A DNA stretch of 14,946 bases, taken from the NCBI GenBank assembly GCA_002314835.1, contig DCHM01000047.1:31441-46386 (forward strand), in the 5' to 3' direction. Source of the DNA: Clostridiales bacterium UBA1752. GTDB lineage: Bacteria > Bacillota > Clostridia > Oscillospirales > CAG-382. Shown here in pieces: positions 1 through 7,916 of the stretch. The translations under genes were made by a program, and so were the position numbers. The notes beneath the pieces are model-generated. The model saw nothing but the letters and a program-made list of their open reading frames with translations. It was not told where the DNA came from and did not search any database. Position 1 is the stretch's first letter; every line of letters begins with the position of its first letter.

Positions 1-116
1 CTGACCTGAGATGAAACGTCATCCGAAACACCGCCTACGCTTATCGAAAGAGTGCAGGAGGTAACAAGCAGTAAAACGGCTGTAATCAGCGCGAGAAGGG
101 ATATTATCTTACGCAT
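1..116 (-). CDS. Lipoprotein, N-terminal fragment (cut by window edge)
   Basis: Only 38 codons lie inside the window; the rest is beyond position 1. The frame starts at ATG 116-114 and reads as a lipoprotein signal peptide: basic start (MRK), a hydrophobic run to about residue 18, then a VTSC lipobox with Cys21 as the predicted lipidated residue. After it comes a Ser/Gly-rich linker typical of surface-exposed mature starts. A strong ribosome site AAAGGAGG (127-134) sits 10 nt upstream, inside the 3' end of the preceding gene. The start overlaps that gene by 13 nt, so the two are probably translated from one mRNA. The mature domain is not visible, so function cannot be assigned. The signal peptide itself is clear. 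Confidence 0.75.
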   Translation of the reverse strand, partial: MRKIISLLALITAVLLLVTSCTLSISVGGVSDDVSSQV

Positions 117-493
117 TTTGTGTAAACCTCCTTTGTGATTTTTTCGTGCGAGGTGCCGACGAACTCGCTTGATTCACTAAGGTTAAAGCCGTATAAAAAC
201 GGCGAATCAATCATCGCCACGTCGGACGGATAGTGACGGTTAAAATTGTATATTACCAAGCGGTCAAAAAGGTCAAAATACCGTGACGGCTCTGTAAGCT
301 CTAAAAAAGTGTCCCCCTGCCCTATTGTCTCAAAGACTATGGCTTGCGGAATGAGCTTTTTGGTATATTCGCTCGCATACAGAACGCCACCGCAGTCGGC
401 TAAAACGTCTGCCGTAATTGCGCTGTCGCGGCTCTGCCTGCGACCGTTAAAGGCTATGCCGCCTGCAGAGTCTATGCAAAAATAAAGTGTCAT
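104..493 (-). CDS. Conserved hypothetical protein, 129 aa
   Basis: A small soluble protein with no signal peptide or membrane segment. Two conspicuous motifs are visible: an N-terminal block with FNGRRQSRD (residues 15-23) and YNFNRHYPSD (82-91). The layout resembles a short uncharacterised protein seen in Clostridia, from memory sometimes annotated only by its neighbours; I assign no function. The start is well supported: ATG at 493-491 is preceded by GAGGTG (499-504) and an extended -10 promoter at 511-539. The last 13 nt overlap the start of the downstream lipoprotein gene, which suggests coupled expression. A secreted or exported role is unlikely for this protein itself. Confidence 0.75.
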   Translation of the reverse strand: MTLYFCIDSAGGIAFNGRRQSRDSAITADVLADCGGVLYASEYTKKLIPQAIVFETIGQGDTFLELTEPSRYFDLFDRLVIYNFNRHYPSDVAMIDSPFLYGFNLSESSEFVGTSHEKITKEVYTKCVR

Positions 494-510
494 ATTATCA
501 CCTCAAAAGC

Positions 511-539
511 ATTGTATCATTATTTGGTGCAAAATGCAA
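511..539 (-). promoter_or_regulatory. Sigma-A-type promoter, leftward
   Basis: On the minus strand the -35 is TTGCAT (534-539), the spacer is 17 nt and the -10 is TACAAT (511-516), preceded by TGA to form an extended -10. The predicted start site falls near 503-505, so the leader of the 129-aa protein would be only about 10-14 nt and would begin at or just before its ribosome site. Confidence 0.7.
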
Positions 540-546
540 ATAAATC

Positions 547-575
547 TTGCAATAATCGCTATTTACTGATATAAT
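547..575 (+). promoter_or_regulatory. Sigma-A-type promoter, rightward (MATE-Nudix)
   Basis: The -35 is TTGCAA (547-552), the spacer is exactly 17 nt and the -10 is a consensus TATAAT (570-575) with an upstream TGA, giving an extended -10. The expected transcription start is near 582, ahead of the AGGAGG at 591-596. Only 7 bp separate this -35 from that of the leftward promoter, so one bound regulator could affect both. Confidence 0.8.
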
Positions 576-609
576 TTTGGTATGTTCATTAGGAGGTTAT
601 ATAACTCAG

Positions 610-1962
610 ATGAGTGACCTTAAATCTTTTATTAAACAAGCGGCGCTGCTCGCTCTGCCGATAGCCATGCAAAACCTGCTGACATCCTGCGGCTCGCTCG
701 TTGACACGGCTATGATAGTGCCGCTCGGAGACGTCGCCATTTCCGCCGTAGGCGTAGCAAGCAGGCTGACTTTTTTAACTAACGTAATAGGCTTTGGCTT
801 TTGCTCGGGCATGTCAACGATGATAGCTCAGTATTGGGGCGTAGGCGACCGCAGAGGAATACACCGTTCATACGGCGTGGCGCTCTCGGTTTCATTCTCG
901 TTGTCGCTCGTACTGCTGTCGCTGTTTTACATATTCACCGGATTTTTTATCGGGCTCTTCGGCCCTGCGGCAAACGTTGCCGCCACGGCGGTTGATTATC
1001 TAAAGATAGTCGCATTCAGCATACCGTTCGTTATGTATAGCTCGGTAACCTGCGCCGCACTCAGGTCAACCGAAAAGGTCTTTGTGCCCCTGCTGTCGTC
1101 GAGCATATCGGTATGCGTCAACGTATTTTGCAACTACTGCCTTATATTCGGCAACTGCGGTATGCCGCAGCTCGGCGTCATCGGCGCGGCGTACGGAACG
1201 GTCATAGGCTGCGGAGTGCAGGCGATAATAGTTTTTGCCTTCGTGGTATTTGGCAAAAACCCGATAAAAGCCTCCCTCAAAGAGACCTTTGGGTTTGGCA
1301 GAGTTTTTGCAAAAAACTTTTTTAAGACTGCTTCGCCCGTGCTCTTGAATGAGTGCCTTTGGGCTATCGGTGCAAACGGCTATACCATGGTGCTCGCGCG
1401 TCAATCGACCGAAAAGTACGCAGGATATACGATATTTGAGACAGTGCAGCAGCTCGTATTCGTCTTTTTCGTCGGTCTGTGCACCGCCGCCGCCATTATG
1501 ATAGGCAAATCGGTAGGTCGCGGCGACAACGAGGGCGCTTACCGTGACGCAAAGCGGTTTTTGATAATGACGCCGCTATTTGGGCTGTTATTGGGCGGCA
1601 CGATGGCTTTGCTCAGAAACTACTTGCTGATGCTATTTGACTTTGAGACCGAAACGGCGAGAGGCACCGCATCCGCACTGATATTGTTTTACGGTCTGTG
1701 GATAGTGATAAGAATGATACCATATACTTCGATATGCGGCATTTTCAGAGCCGGAGGCGACACCAAAACGGGCTGTAAAATAGAGCTTGCGACAATGTAC
1801 GCGCTCTGCCTCCCCTGCGTTATTACCGCGGGAATACTGCTAAAGCTGCCATTCTTTTGGATAGTGGTGATAATGTTTGCCGCGGACGACATACCAAAAG
1901 GCATACTCTGCATAAAGCATTTCGTCTCAAAAAAGTGGATGATAAATCTGACGAGAAGGTGA
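610..1962 (+). CDS. MATE family multidrug/cation antiporter
   Basis: A 450-residue integral membrane protein with about 12 hydrophobic segments in two homologous halves, the size and pattern of MATE exporters (norM/DinF-like), which use Na+ or H+ to export drugs or metabolites. The N-terminus resembles the family start: a short amphipathic stretch, then a helix with PIAMQNLL and a DTAMI segment in the first membrane helix pair. I chose ATG 610 over a TTG at 577 because 577 lies upstream of the predicted transcript start. AGGAGG at 591-596 precedes ATG 610, although the 13-nt spacing is longer than ideal. The gene is first in a two-gene rightward operon with the Nudix gene 6 nt downstream. The substrate cannot be told from sequence. 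Confidence 0.9.
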   Translation: MSDLKSFIKQAALLALPIAMQNLLTSCGSLVDTAMIVPLGDVAISAVGVASRLTFLTNVIGFGFCSGMSTMIAQYWGVGDRRGIHRSYGVALSVSFSLSLVLLSLFYIFTGFFIGLFGPAANVAATAVDYLKIVAFSIPFVMYSSVTCAALRSTEKVFVPLLSSSISVCVNVFCNYCLIFGNCGMPQLGVIGAAYGTVIGCGVQAIIVFAFVVFGKNPIKASLKETFGFGRVFAKNFFKTASPVLLNECLWAIGANGYTMVLARQSTEKYAGYTIFETVQQLVFVFFVGLCTAAAIMIGKSVGRGDNEGAYRDAKRFLIMTPLFGLLLGGTMALLRNYLLMLFDFETETARGTASALILFYGLWIVIRMIPYTSICGIFRAGGDTKTGCKIELATMYALCLPCVITAGILLKLPFFWIVVIMFAADDIPKGILCIKHFVSKKWMINLTRR

Positions 1963-1968
1963 TTTTTA

Positions 1969-2352
1969 ATGACCGAGGTCGTTGCCGCACTGATAATAAA
2001 TGACGGCAGGTTTATGATTTGCAAACGTCCCGAGCACAAGGCACGCGGCGGACTGTATGAGTTTGTCGGCGGCAAGGTCGAAATAGGCGAAACAAACCAG
2101 GAGGCGCTGATACGCGAGTGCCGCGAGGAACTGAACGTAGTCGTCAAGGTCGGAGCGCCGTTTATGGACGTGGTACACGAGTACCCCGACTTGACTGTGC
2201 ATCTGAGCGTCTTTTACGCCGAAATCGCCGAAGGCACTCCCGAGCTAATCGAGCACACCGACATACGCTTTATCAGCCCGTCGGAAATAGACAAATATGT
2301 ATTTTGCCCGGCGGATATAGAAATACTGGCGCAAATTAAAAAGGCTCTGTAA
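1969..2352 (+). CDS. Nudix hydrolase, MutT/NudG-like
   Basis: A 127-residue single-domain Nudix pyrophosphatase, predicted to hydrolyse a damaged or non-canonical (d)NTP to NMP and PPi in the cytosol. The Nudix box spans residues 35-57 (G35, E41, R49-E50, E53-E54) and supplies the Mg2+-binding glutamates. The usual Gly near the box end is Asn56, a tolerated change. The N-terminal VVAALI strand, the KRP segment and GLYEFVGGKVE closely match the MutT/CTP-pyrophosphohydrolase subgroup, and length is typical. An AAGGTGA ribosome site overlaps the MATE stop codon, so the two genes share a transcript. The stop codon lies in the loop of the terminator hairpin. The exact nucleotide substrate is not determinable. 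Confidence 0.9.
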   Translation: MTEVVAALIINDGRFMICKRPEHKARGGLYEFVGGKVEIGETNQEALIRECREELNVVVKVGAPFMDVVHEYPDLTVHLSVFYAEIAEGTPELIEHTDIRFISPSEIDKYVFCPADIEILAQIKKAL

Positions 2353-2363
2353 AGAGCCTTTTT
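2338..2363. terminator. Bidirectional intrinsic terminator
   Basis: A perfect 11-bp stem (AAAAAGGCTCT at 2338-2348, AGAGCCTTTTT at 2353-2363) closes a 4-nt GTAA loop. The A-tract on one arm and T-tract on the other give a U-run in both directions, so it can end the rightward MATE-Nudix transcript and the leftward ion-transport transcript. The TAA stop of the Nudix gene is in the loop. Confidence 0.9.
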
Positions 2364-2366
2364 GTA

Positions 2367-3098
2367 TTATCTCATTTCCTCGATGTGATAAACGTAATCA
2401 AGGGTTGCGAGGGCAGAGATTATTTCGCTGTGTTTTTTATACTTTTTGAGCTCGGCACTATGTATCGTGACCGAAATCGTATATACCGCAAGTCCGCTGT
2501 TGGCGTAGGCAGGGTTTGACTCGATATCGTCGATTGTCAAGCCGAGGCGGCGTATCGTAGTGACAAAGTCTTGGAGGTTTGATTTGCTTTTTAATTCGAG
2601 ATGGATTTCAAAGTGGTTGGAGCGGTCTTTGAGATACCTTTCGAGCGAAGGAAAGACCGAGAGCGAAAATACCATGCCGACAAAGGCAATAAGCGCGAGA
2701 GTAAACAGACCGGCGCCGCAGGCAAGACCGATGATGGCGGTGCCGAAAAGTCCTGCTGAGGTGGTAAGTCCCCTGATTTGGTTACGCGAGCTGAAAAGCA
2801 CCGAATTGCCGCTGATCATAGCGGAGCCGATGACTGTCGCCGCAGAAACGACGGGCAGTGTGACGCCGAGCGCAGACATAGAATAGATATCGACTATCAT
2901 AGCTGTGGTCGCGGCAAGGGAAATAGCCATAAAGGTTCTGAGACCTGCCGAATGACGCTTGCTCGAGCGCTCCCATCCGACTACAGCGGAGAGCATCAGC
3001 GAAAGGACTATGCGTAGTGCGATGGAAAAAACGTTGAGATTTGACGCCCAATCGCCGAGCAAAGCGGTTATCGGGTCTGTAATATTGAGTAACGGCAT
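2367..3098 (-). CDS. MgtC/SapB family membrane protein
   Basis: A 243-residue protein with the MgtC signature: an early membrane helix followed by GWER (41-44) and AGLRT (51-55), then further helices and IRGLTTSAG (108-116) leading into a glycine-rich helix. Four or five membrane segments occupy residues 25-155. The remaining ~90 residues form a soluble tail consistent with the ACT-like domain of longer MgtC proteins. Family members are linked to Mg2+ limitation, acid tolerance and modulation of membrane ATPase or K+ transport; direct transport is unproven. Ribosome site AGGAGG lies in the 3' end of the antiporter gene, which stops 2 nt upstream. Its place last in a TrkA-TrkH-antiporter operon suggests a role in ion or membrane-potential balance. 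Confidence 0.88.
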   Translation of the reverse strand: MPLLNITDPITALLGDWASNLNVFSIALRIVLSLMLSAVVGWERSSKRHSAGLRTFMAISLAATTAMIVDIYSMSALGVTLPVVSAATVIGSAMISGNSVLFSSRNQIRGLTTSAGLFGTAIIGLACGAGLFTLALIAFVGMVFSLSVFPSLERYLKDRSNHFEIHLELKSKSNLQDFVTTIRRLGLTIDDIESNPAYANSGLAVYTISVTIHSAELKKYKKHSEIISALATLDYVYHIEEMR

Positions 3099-3100
3099 AC

Positions 3101-4546
3101 TTACCTCCTGCCGCCGAAAAATCTGCGGCGATTATTGTTTGTAACGGTGGTGTATTCATCTGCGGCTTCGTCAAACGCCTGCTCCTCCTGCGACGGCGCA
3201 CCGTGCTTTGGCAGGTCTGCCTGTATGGTGTTTATACGGCTAATCAAAACCTCGAGCTGAGAGAGCGGCTTGCCGTCCGCGCCCACCGTGGGCACGTCGG
3301 TTATCGTCTCCAAATCGTTGGAATACGAGTGCGAGAGATAGAGCGCTAGCTTTGCAAGCGCAGGTCCTACGAGCTCGTAAAGCACCGATGTTGCGAGTAT
3401 GACGGTGCCGAGGCTCGTGCCTACCGAGCCGGGTATCATACGCGACGCGAGCGCCGAAAGTCCGATAGCCACGCTCGACTGAGGTACAAGGGCAAGACCG
3501 AGATAGTTGCGGACGGTACGAGGTTTTTTGACTATCAGTGAACCGAGGAAAGAACCTATGTATTTGCCCAAAATACGCACTCCGAAATACGCGAGAGCTA
3601 CGTAAATGAGAGCCACGCCCCCGCTTTCGCCGCCGACGGCGAGTGCGCCGAGGTCAAAGCAAACGCCCGAGCGGACGAAAAACAAGAGCAGTATAGGCGG
3701 ACTGAAATAATTGAGCTGCTTAAACAGCTTGTCGTCGTCAGTGATATTGATATAAACGGTGCCCATACTCATACAGCCGAGCAGAGGCGAAACGTCGAGT
3801 GCCGTGCAAATACCGCAAAAAGCGAAAAGCAGTGCGATAGTGATAATCAGTCGGTTGTCGTTAGAGCGTTTTGTCGGCATCAAAAGCTTTAAAAGCAGTC
3901 CAAAGCCGCAACCGACCGCCATTACGGCGAGATTGATGAGCAAAGGCAGCATTATATCGCCTAAGCCTGCACTGCCGCCGCCCATAGACGCGAGCGCAAC
4001 CGAAACAGCTACGCCGAAAGCGAGCAGAGACATAACGTCGTCGAGCGCCACGACCTGCAAAAGCGTATCAACAAAGTCGCCCTTGCTGTTGGTTTGCCTT
4101 ATGGTCATCATCGTCGAGGTAGGCGTGGTCGCCGCGGCGATAGCGGCTATGACTATCGAAAAAGCAAAATCAAGCCCCAATACGAAGCGCATAATCACGA
4201 ATACGAGCGAGCAAGATAAAAATACCTCGCAGAGCATAATGACTATGACCTTGGAGCCATTCTTTTTGAGCGTGTCGAGCCTGAAAAATTCGCCCGTCGA
4301 AAGCGCAATGAAAGCGAGGGCTATATCAGGCAAAAAGTCGAGGCCGTCCGTGAAAGAAACCGGTATCAAATCTAGGCAGTAAGGCCCGATGATTATACCG
4401 GCGAGTATATATGCGGTTACGTTAGGCAATCTCAAAAGCTTGGTGACTCGCGTCATCAAAAAGCCGCAAAAAAGCATAATAGCTACCGAAACGATAGCTA
4501 TTGCAGACGGAGCGTTGCCGAGCGCATTATAGAGTTCAGACAGCAT
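3101..4546 (-). CDS. CPA2-type cation:proton antiporter (Kef/NapA-like)
   Basis: A 481-residue membrane protein with about 12 helices up to residue ~405, matching the Na+/H+ exchanger domain of the CPA2 family. Conserved marks are LPNVTAYILAGIIIGP in the second helix region, a TTPTST unwound-helix motif (140-145) and paired aspartates D169-D170 in VALDD, the expected ion/proton-binding site. A ~75-residue hydrophilic tail follows; it lacks the RCK Rossmann domain found in KefB/KefC. It probably exchanges K+ or Na+ for H+ across the cytoplasmic membrane; ion choice is not readable. The start overlaps the trkH end by 11 nt, with only a weak AAAGGG ribosome site, so translation is likely coupled to trkH. 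Confidence 0.9.
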   Translation of the reverse strand: MLSELYNALGNAPSAIAIVSVAIMLFCGFLMTRVTKLLRLPNVTAYILAGIIIGPYCLDLIPVSFTDGLDFLPDIALAFIALSTGEFFRLDTLKKNGSKVIVIMLCEVFLSCSLVFVIMRFVLGLDFAFSIVIAAIAAATTPTSTMMTIRQTNSKGDFVDTLLQVVALDDVMSLLAFGVAVSVALASMGGGSAGLGDIMLPLLINLAVMAVGCGFGLLLKLLMPTKRSNDNRLIITIALLFAFCGICTALDVSPLLGCMSMGTVYINITDDDKLFKQLNYFSPPILLLFFVRSGVCFDLGALAVGGESGGVALIYVALAYFGVRILGKYIGSFLGSLIVKKPRTVRNYLGLALVPQSSVAIGLSALASRMIPGSVGTSLGTVILATSVLYELVGPALAKLALYLSHSYSNDLETITDVPTVGADGKPLSQLEVLISRINTIQADLPKHGAPSQEEQAFDEAADEYTTVTNNNRRRFFGGRR

Positions 4547-6014
4547 GATTTTTACCCTTTATGGAACCGTTTTGCCAGGTTGATTTGCTGAAAAGCACGA
4601 GTATCGGGAAAATTTCGAGCCTGCCGACGAGCATATCAATGATAAAGACTATCTTTGACAGCACCGAGAAAGAAGCAAAAGACTGCGTGGGACCTGCGGC
4701 ATCAAAGCCCGGGCCTATGTTGTTGACGCAGGAAATGACCGCCGAAATATCGGTTATAAGCGTCTTACCGTCTATGGCGACAAGCAATGTACTAATAATG
4801 ATAATGCCGACGTAAGCACCGAGATAGACGTTGGTGGTATTGACTACGGATTCGTCAGCCGTTTCGCCGTCACGCCTTATAATCTCGACCTTTTGAGGAT
4901 GGAGTGTGCGGCGCACTGCGCGCTTTACGCTCTTGAATATCAGTATAACTCTGGCGCACTTAAAGCCGCCGCCCGTACTGCCTGCACAGGCGCCTATCAT
5001 CATGAGCATGAGTATGACCGCCTTGCAGACTTCGGGCCATTTGTCAAAGTCTGCAGTTGCAAAGCCCGTCGAGGTAATAATGCTGGACACCTGAAAGAAC
5101 GCGTCCCTCAGTGCGTGCGAAACGCCGTCGTAGCTCGGCAGGATAAACGCAAATATCACGCCAGTCGAGCAAAGGAAAAGCAGAATATAAAACTTGAGCT
5201 CGGTGTTTTTGAGTATCTGCTTAAATTGGCCGAGCAATGCAAGATAGTATATGCTGAAATTGACACCGAATATGAACATAAAGACGGTGCAGACGTTTTG
5301 AATATAAGGGCTATAGCTCGCGAGGCTGTCGTTTTTGATACCAAATCCGCCCGTGCCTGCCGTGCCCATAGCGGTGCATACTGCGTCGAATACCGGCATA
5401 CCGCCGCAAATCAAAAAGATAAAGTCGAGCACTGCCAAGGCAAGGTAGATGATATAAAGTATGCCTGCGGTTTTACGCATTTTAGGCACTAACTTGCCGA
5501 CGCTGGGGCCTGAGCTTTCGGCTCTTAAAAGGTGGAGCGTCGAGCCGCCGCCCGACAGAGTAGGCAGTATCGCCATGAGAAATACGAGGACGCCCATGCC
5601 GCCCAAAAGGTGGCTGAAGCTACGCCAATACAGCACGCCGCGCGACAGAGCCTCGACGTCGTTGCAGACAGTGGCACCCGTCGTGGTAAAGCCCGAAACA
5701 GACTCAAACAGTGCGTCGATAAAGAGCGGATATTCGCCTGAAATCCACAGCGGCAGAGAGCCGCCGAGTGAAAGTATAAACCAGCTGAGTGCAGTGCAGA
5801 CCATACCTTCGCGCGCATACAGCTTGTTGCTCGCCTTGCGGCATATCAAAAACAAAAGCCCTGCGACGACTAAGATAATGAGCATCGAAAAAGCAAACGC
5901 GGTAGCCGTTCGCCCCACTCCGTCAACGATGCAGAATATGAGCGATGGCAGCATAAACACTGCTTCGAGCGCCAAAATCGCCGAGATTATGCGCCCCATC
6001 ATTCTGTAATTCAT
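4536..6014 (-). CDS. trkH: TrkH/KtrB family K+ uptake channel
   Basis: The membrane subunit of a Trk-type potassium uptake system, 492 residues. All four pore-loop selectivity segments are present in order: TTTGAT (110-115), TAGTGGFG (218-225), TSTGF (314-318) and NNIGPGF (431-437). The GSTGGGFK loop (345-352) and the C-terminal RLEIFP motif (468-471 region) are also typical of TrkH. The central loop of the third repeat is where K+ flux is gated. Its RCK partner TrkA is encoded 11 nt upstream in the same operon, and the antiporter gene overlaps its 3' end by 11 nt. The ribosome site is a modest AAAGGG. Length and motifs are complete, so the channel should be functional. Confidence 0.95.
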   Translation of the reverse strand: MNYRMMGRIISAILALEAVFMLPSLIFCIVDGVGRTATAFAFSMLIILVVAGLLFLICRKASNKLYAREGMVCTALSWFILSLGGSLPLWISGEYPLFIDALFESVSGFTTTGATVCNDVEALSRGVLYWRSFSHLLGGMGVLVFLMAILPTLSGGGSTLHLLRAESSGPSVGKLVPKMRKTAGILYIIYLALAVLDFIFLICGGMPVFDAVCTAMGTAGTGGFGIKNDSLASYSPYIQNVCTVFMFIFGVNFSIYYLALLGQFKQILKNTELKFYILLFLCSTGVIFAFILPSYDGVSHALRDAFFQVSSIITSTGFATADFDKWPEVCKAVILMLMMIGACAGSTGGGFKCARVILIFKSVKRAVRRTLHPQKVEIIRRDGETADESVVNTTNVYLGAYVGIIIISTLLVAIDGKTLITDISAVISCVNNIGPGFDAAGPTQSFASFSVLSKIVFIIDMLVGRLEIFPILVLFSKSTWQNGSIKGKNHAV

Positions 6015-6025
6015 ACTAAAACCCT

Positions 6026-7381
6026 TTAATCAAAAATATCGTTAAGACACATTATCTGACTGCCAGCCTTGGTTACGACGACTATCGTATCGCCTACGCC
6101 GTAGGTGGCAGAGCCGTCGGCAATGACGGTCTTGCCTGCCTTGGTGATGCAGGCGAGCAGTACGTTGGGACGGAGCTTTTGCTCCTTTAAGGGAGTGCCT
6201 ATGCCCTTTGCGGTGCTATCGACGACAAACTCGATAGCCTCTGCCTTGCCGTCGGCGATAAAGTGCACCGCAGTAGCCGCGCCCGTCTGATTGCCCATCG
6301 CTCTGACGTATCTGACTATGCTGTTGCAGCAAAGCTCCTTGGGGCATACGACCGAGCCGAGCGGCAGGTTGCCGATTATTTCACTGTCCTCGAGGTGAGC
6401 AAGCTTTGTGATGACCTGAGGAACCTTGTTATTTGAGCCAAAGAGCGAAATAATGATATTGAGCTCGTCCATACCCGTCATCGAAATGAGCGCGTCACAG
6501 GTCAGCAGTCCCTCGCTCTCCAAGAGCTCGCGCCTTGTAGCGTCGCCGCATATAATGTCACAGTCGGGCAAAAGCTCGGAAAGTCCTTCGCAACGCTCGG
6601 CATTTTGCTCTATAATCGCGGTCTTGACGCCGCTCTTGCAGAGCTTGTCGGCGAGATAAAAGCTCGTCTTGCCGCCGCCGCATATCAGCACACGCTTTGT
6701 CTTGCGCGTGATAACGTCGATGTTGCGGAGCATCTTGACGAGGTTGTCGGAGGTTGCGGTAAAAAATACCCTGTCGCCCTCCTTGAGCACAAAGTAGCCT
6801 GACGGCATATTGACTTCGCCGTCTCTGAGCACGGCGCAAACCAGCGTCTTGCAGGCTACGACGCTCTGCAGATTCATCAGTGAAACGTTGCAGAGCTTGC
6901 TGCCCTCTTCTATACGCAATTCGGCAATCTCAACCCTGCCCTTGGCAAAGGTGTCTATCTTGAGGAAGCCCGGGAACTGCAAAAGCCTTGCGATTTCGTC
7001 TGCGGCTTTTTTTTCGGGATTGACTATCATCGAGAGCGCAAAGAGGTCGCGCATCTCGTATATCTGGCTCGTATATTCGGGGTTGCGGATACGTGCTATG
7101 GTGTGCAGCTTTGGATTGAGATAATGCGCGGTCATACAGGACAAAAGATTCGTTTCGTCACTGCCCGTGACGGCTATCAAAAGGTCGGCGTCGCCGATAA
7201 GAGCGGCTTCGAGTACCGATTTTACGGTGCAGTCGCCCTGCAAAGTCATTATATCAAGCTGTTCGGCGGCAGACAAAACGGTGTGGCTCGTGTCGATAAC
7301 GGTGATGTCGTTGCCCTCGCCTACGAGCTTGCGAGCGATGGTTATGCCGACCTTGCCGCCTCCGCCTATGATTATCTTCAT
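6026..7381 (-). CDS. trkA: TrkA, K+ uptake NAD-binding regulatory subunit
   Basis: A 451-residue cytosolic RCK protein with the classic double arrangement: TrkA_N (1-~130), TrkA_C (~145-220), TrkA_N (~229-350), TrkA_C (~375-451). The first Rossmann fold has GGGGKVG (6-12) and Asp30 at the end of strand 2, predicting NAD(H) binding. The second has GGGKTS (235-240) with a Glu at the equivalent position. It forms the ring below TrkH and opens or closes the channel in response to nucleotides. The start is set by GGAGGT 9 nt upstream and an ATGA overlap with the glycosylase stop codon. The second Rossmann motif lacks the last Gly (Ser instead), as often seen in tandem TrkA proteins. Confidence 0.95.
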   Translation of the reverse strand: MKIIIGGGGKVGITIARKLVGEGNDITVIDTSHTVLSAAEQLDIMTLQGDCTVKSVLEAALIGDADLLIAVTGSDETNLLSCMTAHYLNPKLHTIARIRNPEYTSQIYEMRDLFALSMIVNPEKKAADEIARLLQFPGFLKIDTFAKGRVEIAELRIEEGSKLCNVSLMNLQSVVACKTLVCAVLRDGEVNMPSGYFVLKEGDRVFFTATSDNLVKMLRNIDVITRKTKRVLICGGGKTSFYLADKLCKSGVKTAIIEQNAERCEGLSELLPDCDIICGDATRRELLESEGLLTCDALISMTGMDELNIIISLFGSNNKVPQVITKLAHLEDSEIIGNLPLGSVVCPKELCCNSIVRYVRAMGNQTGAATAVHFIADGKAEAIEFVVDSTAKGIGTPLKEQKLRPNVLLACITKAGKTVIADGSATYGVGDTIVVVTKAGSQIMCLNDIFD

Positions 7382-7875
7382 TTATTGTTACCTCCCAAAT
7401 ATCGAAGGATTATACTCCAAGTTGTAACGAGCTTTTGCATATCAAAAGCCGCGTTTGCCGGACTGGTGGACGGCAGAGGCACGCAGTCGATGCCCGTGGT
7501 GGGCAAAACGTATCTGCGATACAGCTCGGTCGCCTTTGAGCCGTTTGTAAACACCGCACCGATATACGCACACGACAAGACAGAGCCGATATCGTTGACG
7601 GTGATGTTTTTTATCTTGCTGTCGGCACTGCCCTCTATATCGCAGGAGGCAATAACGTCCCACAGAGCTATGCCGTGCGAAAGCAAAAGAGTCTTTTTAT
7701 CGTCTGTAGTTACAGGCGTTTCGGAATCCAAAACAGTCGAAATTACGCGCCAAAAGCGGTTTTGCCTGTGACCGTAATAAAACTGAGTTTCTCTCGATTT
7801 GACCGACGGAAAAGAGCCTAAAATGAGTATTTTAGAGCCGCCGTCGTAAAGCGGCGGAATGGTGTGATAAAGCAT
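7378..7875 (-). CDS. DNA-deoxyinosine (hypoxanthine) glycosylase, UDG family 6
   Basis: A 165-residue single-domain base-excision repair enzyme of the uracil-DNA glycosylase superfamily, family 6. It should cut the N-glycosidic bond of deaminated adenine (hypoxanthine) in DNA. The N-terminal block HTIPPLYD, then LILGSFPS (17-24) and SRETQFYYGHRQNRFW (27-42) match the family; Asn39 aligns with the Asn reported as catalytic in the Methanosarcina enzyme. The second motif LPSTSPANA is at 134-142. Length is normal. No Shine-Dalgarno sequence is visible: the 12 nt before the ATG read ATTGACTTAAAA, preceded directly by a strong hairpin. The stop overlaps trkA by 4 nt (ATGA). Why a repair enzyme heads a K+ transport set is unclear; shared transcription may be incidental. 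Confidence 0.9.
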   Translation of the reverse strand: MLYHTIPPLYDGGSKILILGSFPSVKSRETQFYYGHRQNRFWRVISTVLDSETPVTTDDKKTLLLSHGIALWDVIASCDIEGSADSKIKNITVNDIGSVLSCAYIGAVFTNGSKATELYRRYVLPTTGIDCVPLPSTSPANAAFDMQKLVTTWSIILRYLGGNNK

Positions 7876-7887
7876 TTTTAAGTCAAT

Positions 7888-7916
7888 GACCGGATACCGA
7901 CGCGCGGTATCCGGTC
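7888..7916. repeat. Perfect 12-bp inverted repeat / RNA hairpin
   Basis: GACCGGATACCG (7888-7899) pairs perfectly with CGGTATCCGGTC (7905-7916) across a 5-nt ACGCG loop. It lies in the 58-nt gap between the zinc-ribbon gene and the glycosylase gene. On the minus strand it is followed by ATTGACTTAAAA, not a U-run, so it is a poor intrinsic terminator. It may stabilise or process the mRNA, or act as an operator. Confidence 0.75.

Noticed and set aside
577..609. Upstream TTG start adding 11 residues to the MATE protein
   Set aside because: It lies before the predicted transcript start (near 582) and reads through the AGGAGG ribosome site at 591-596; ATG 610 fits the family N-terminus.
3759..4382. 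Plus-strand open frame of 207 codons
   Set aside because: It is the reverse complement of the antiporter membrane helices; Ser/Ile/Lys-rich composition is the expected shadow.
4893..5492. Long plus-strand open frame (199 codons)
   Set aside because: It is antisense to trkH, whose four selectivity motifs are intact; the predicted protein is rich in His/Cys/Arg without domain logic.
7103..7771. Plus-strand open frame of 222 codons across trkA and the glycosylase gene
   Set aside because: It crosses two genes with clear family motifs on the other strand and has no motif of its own.
7878..7887. Minus-strand TTGACT just before the glycosylase ATG as a -35 box
   Set aside because: No -10 box follows at the right distance and the start site would fall inside the coding region.
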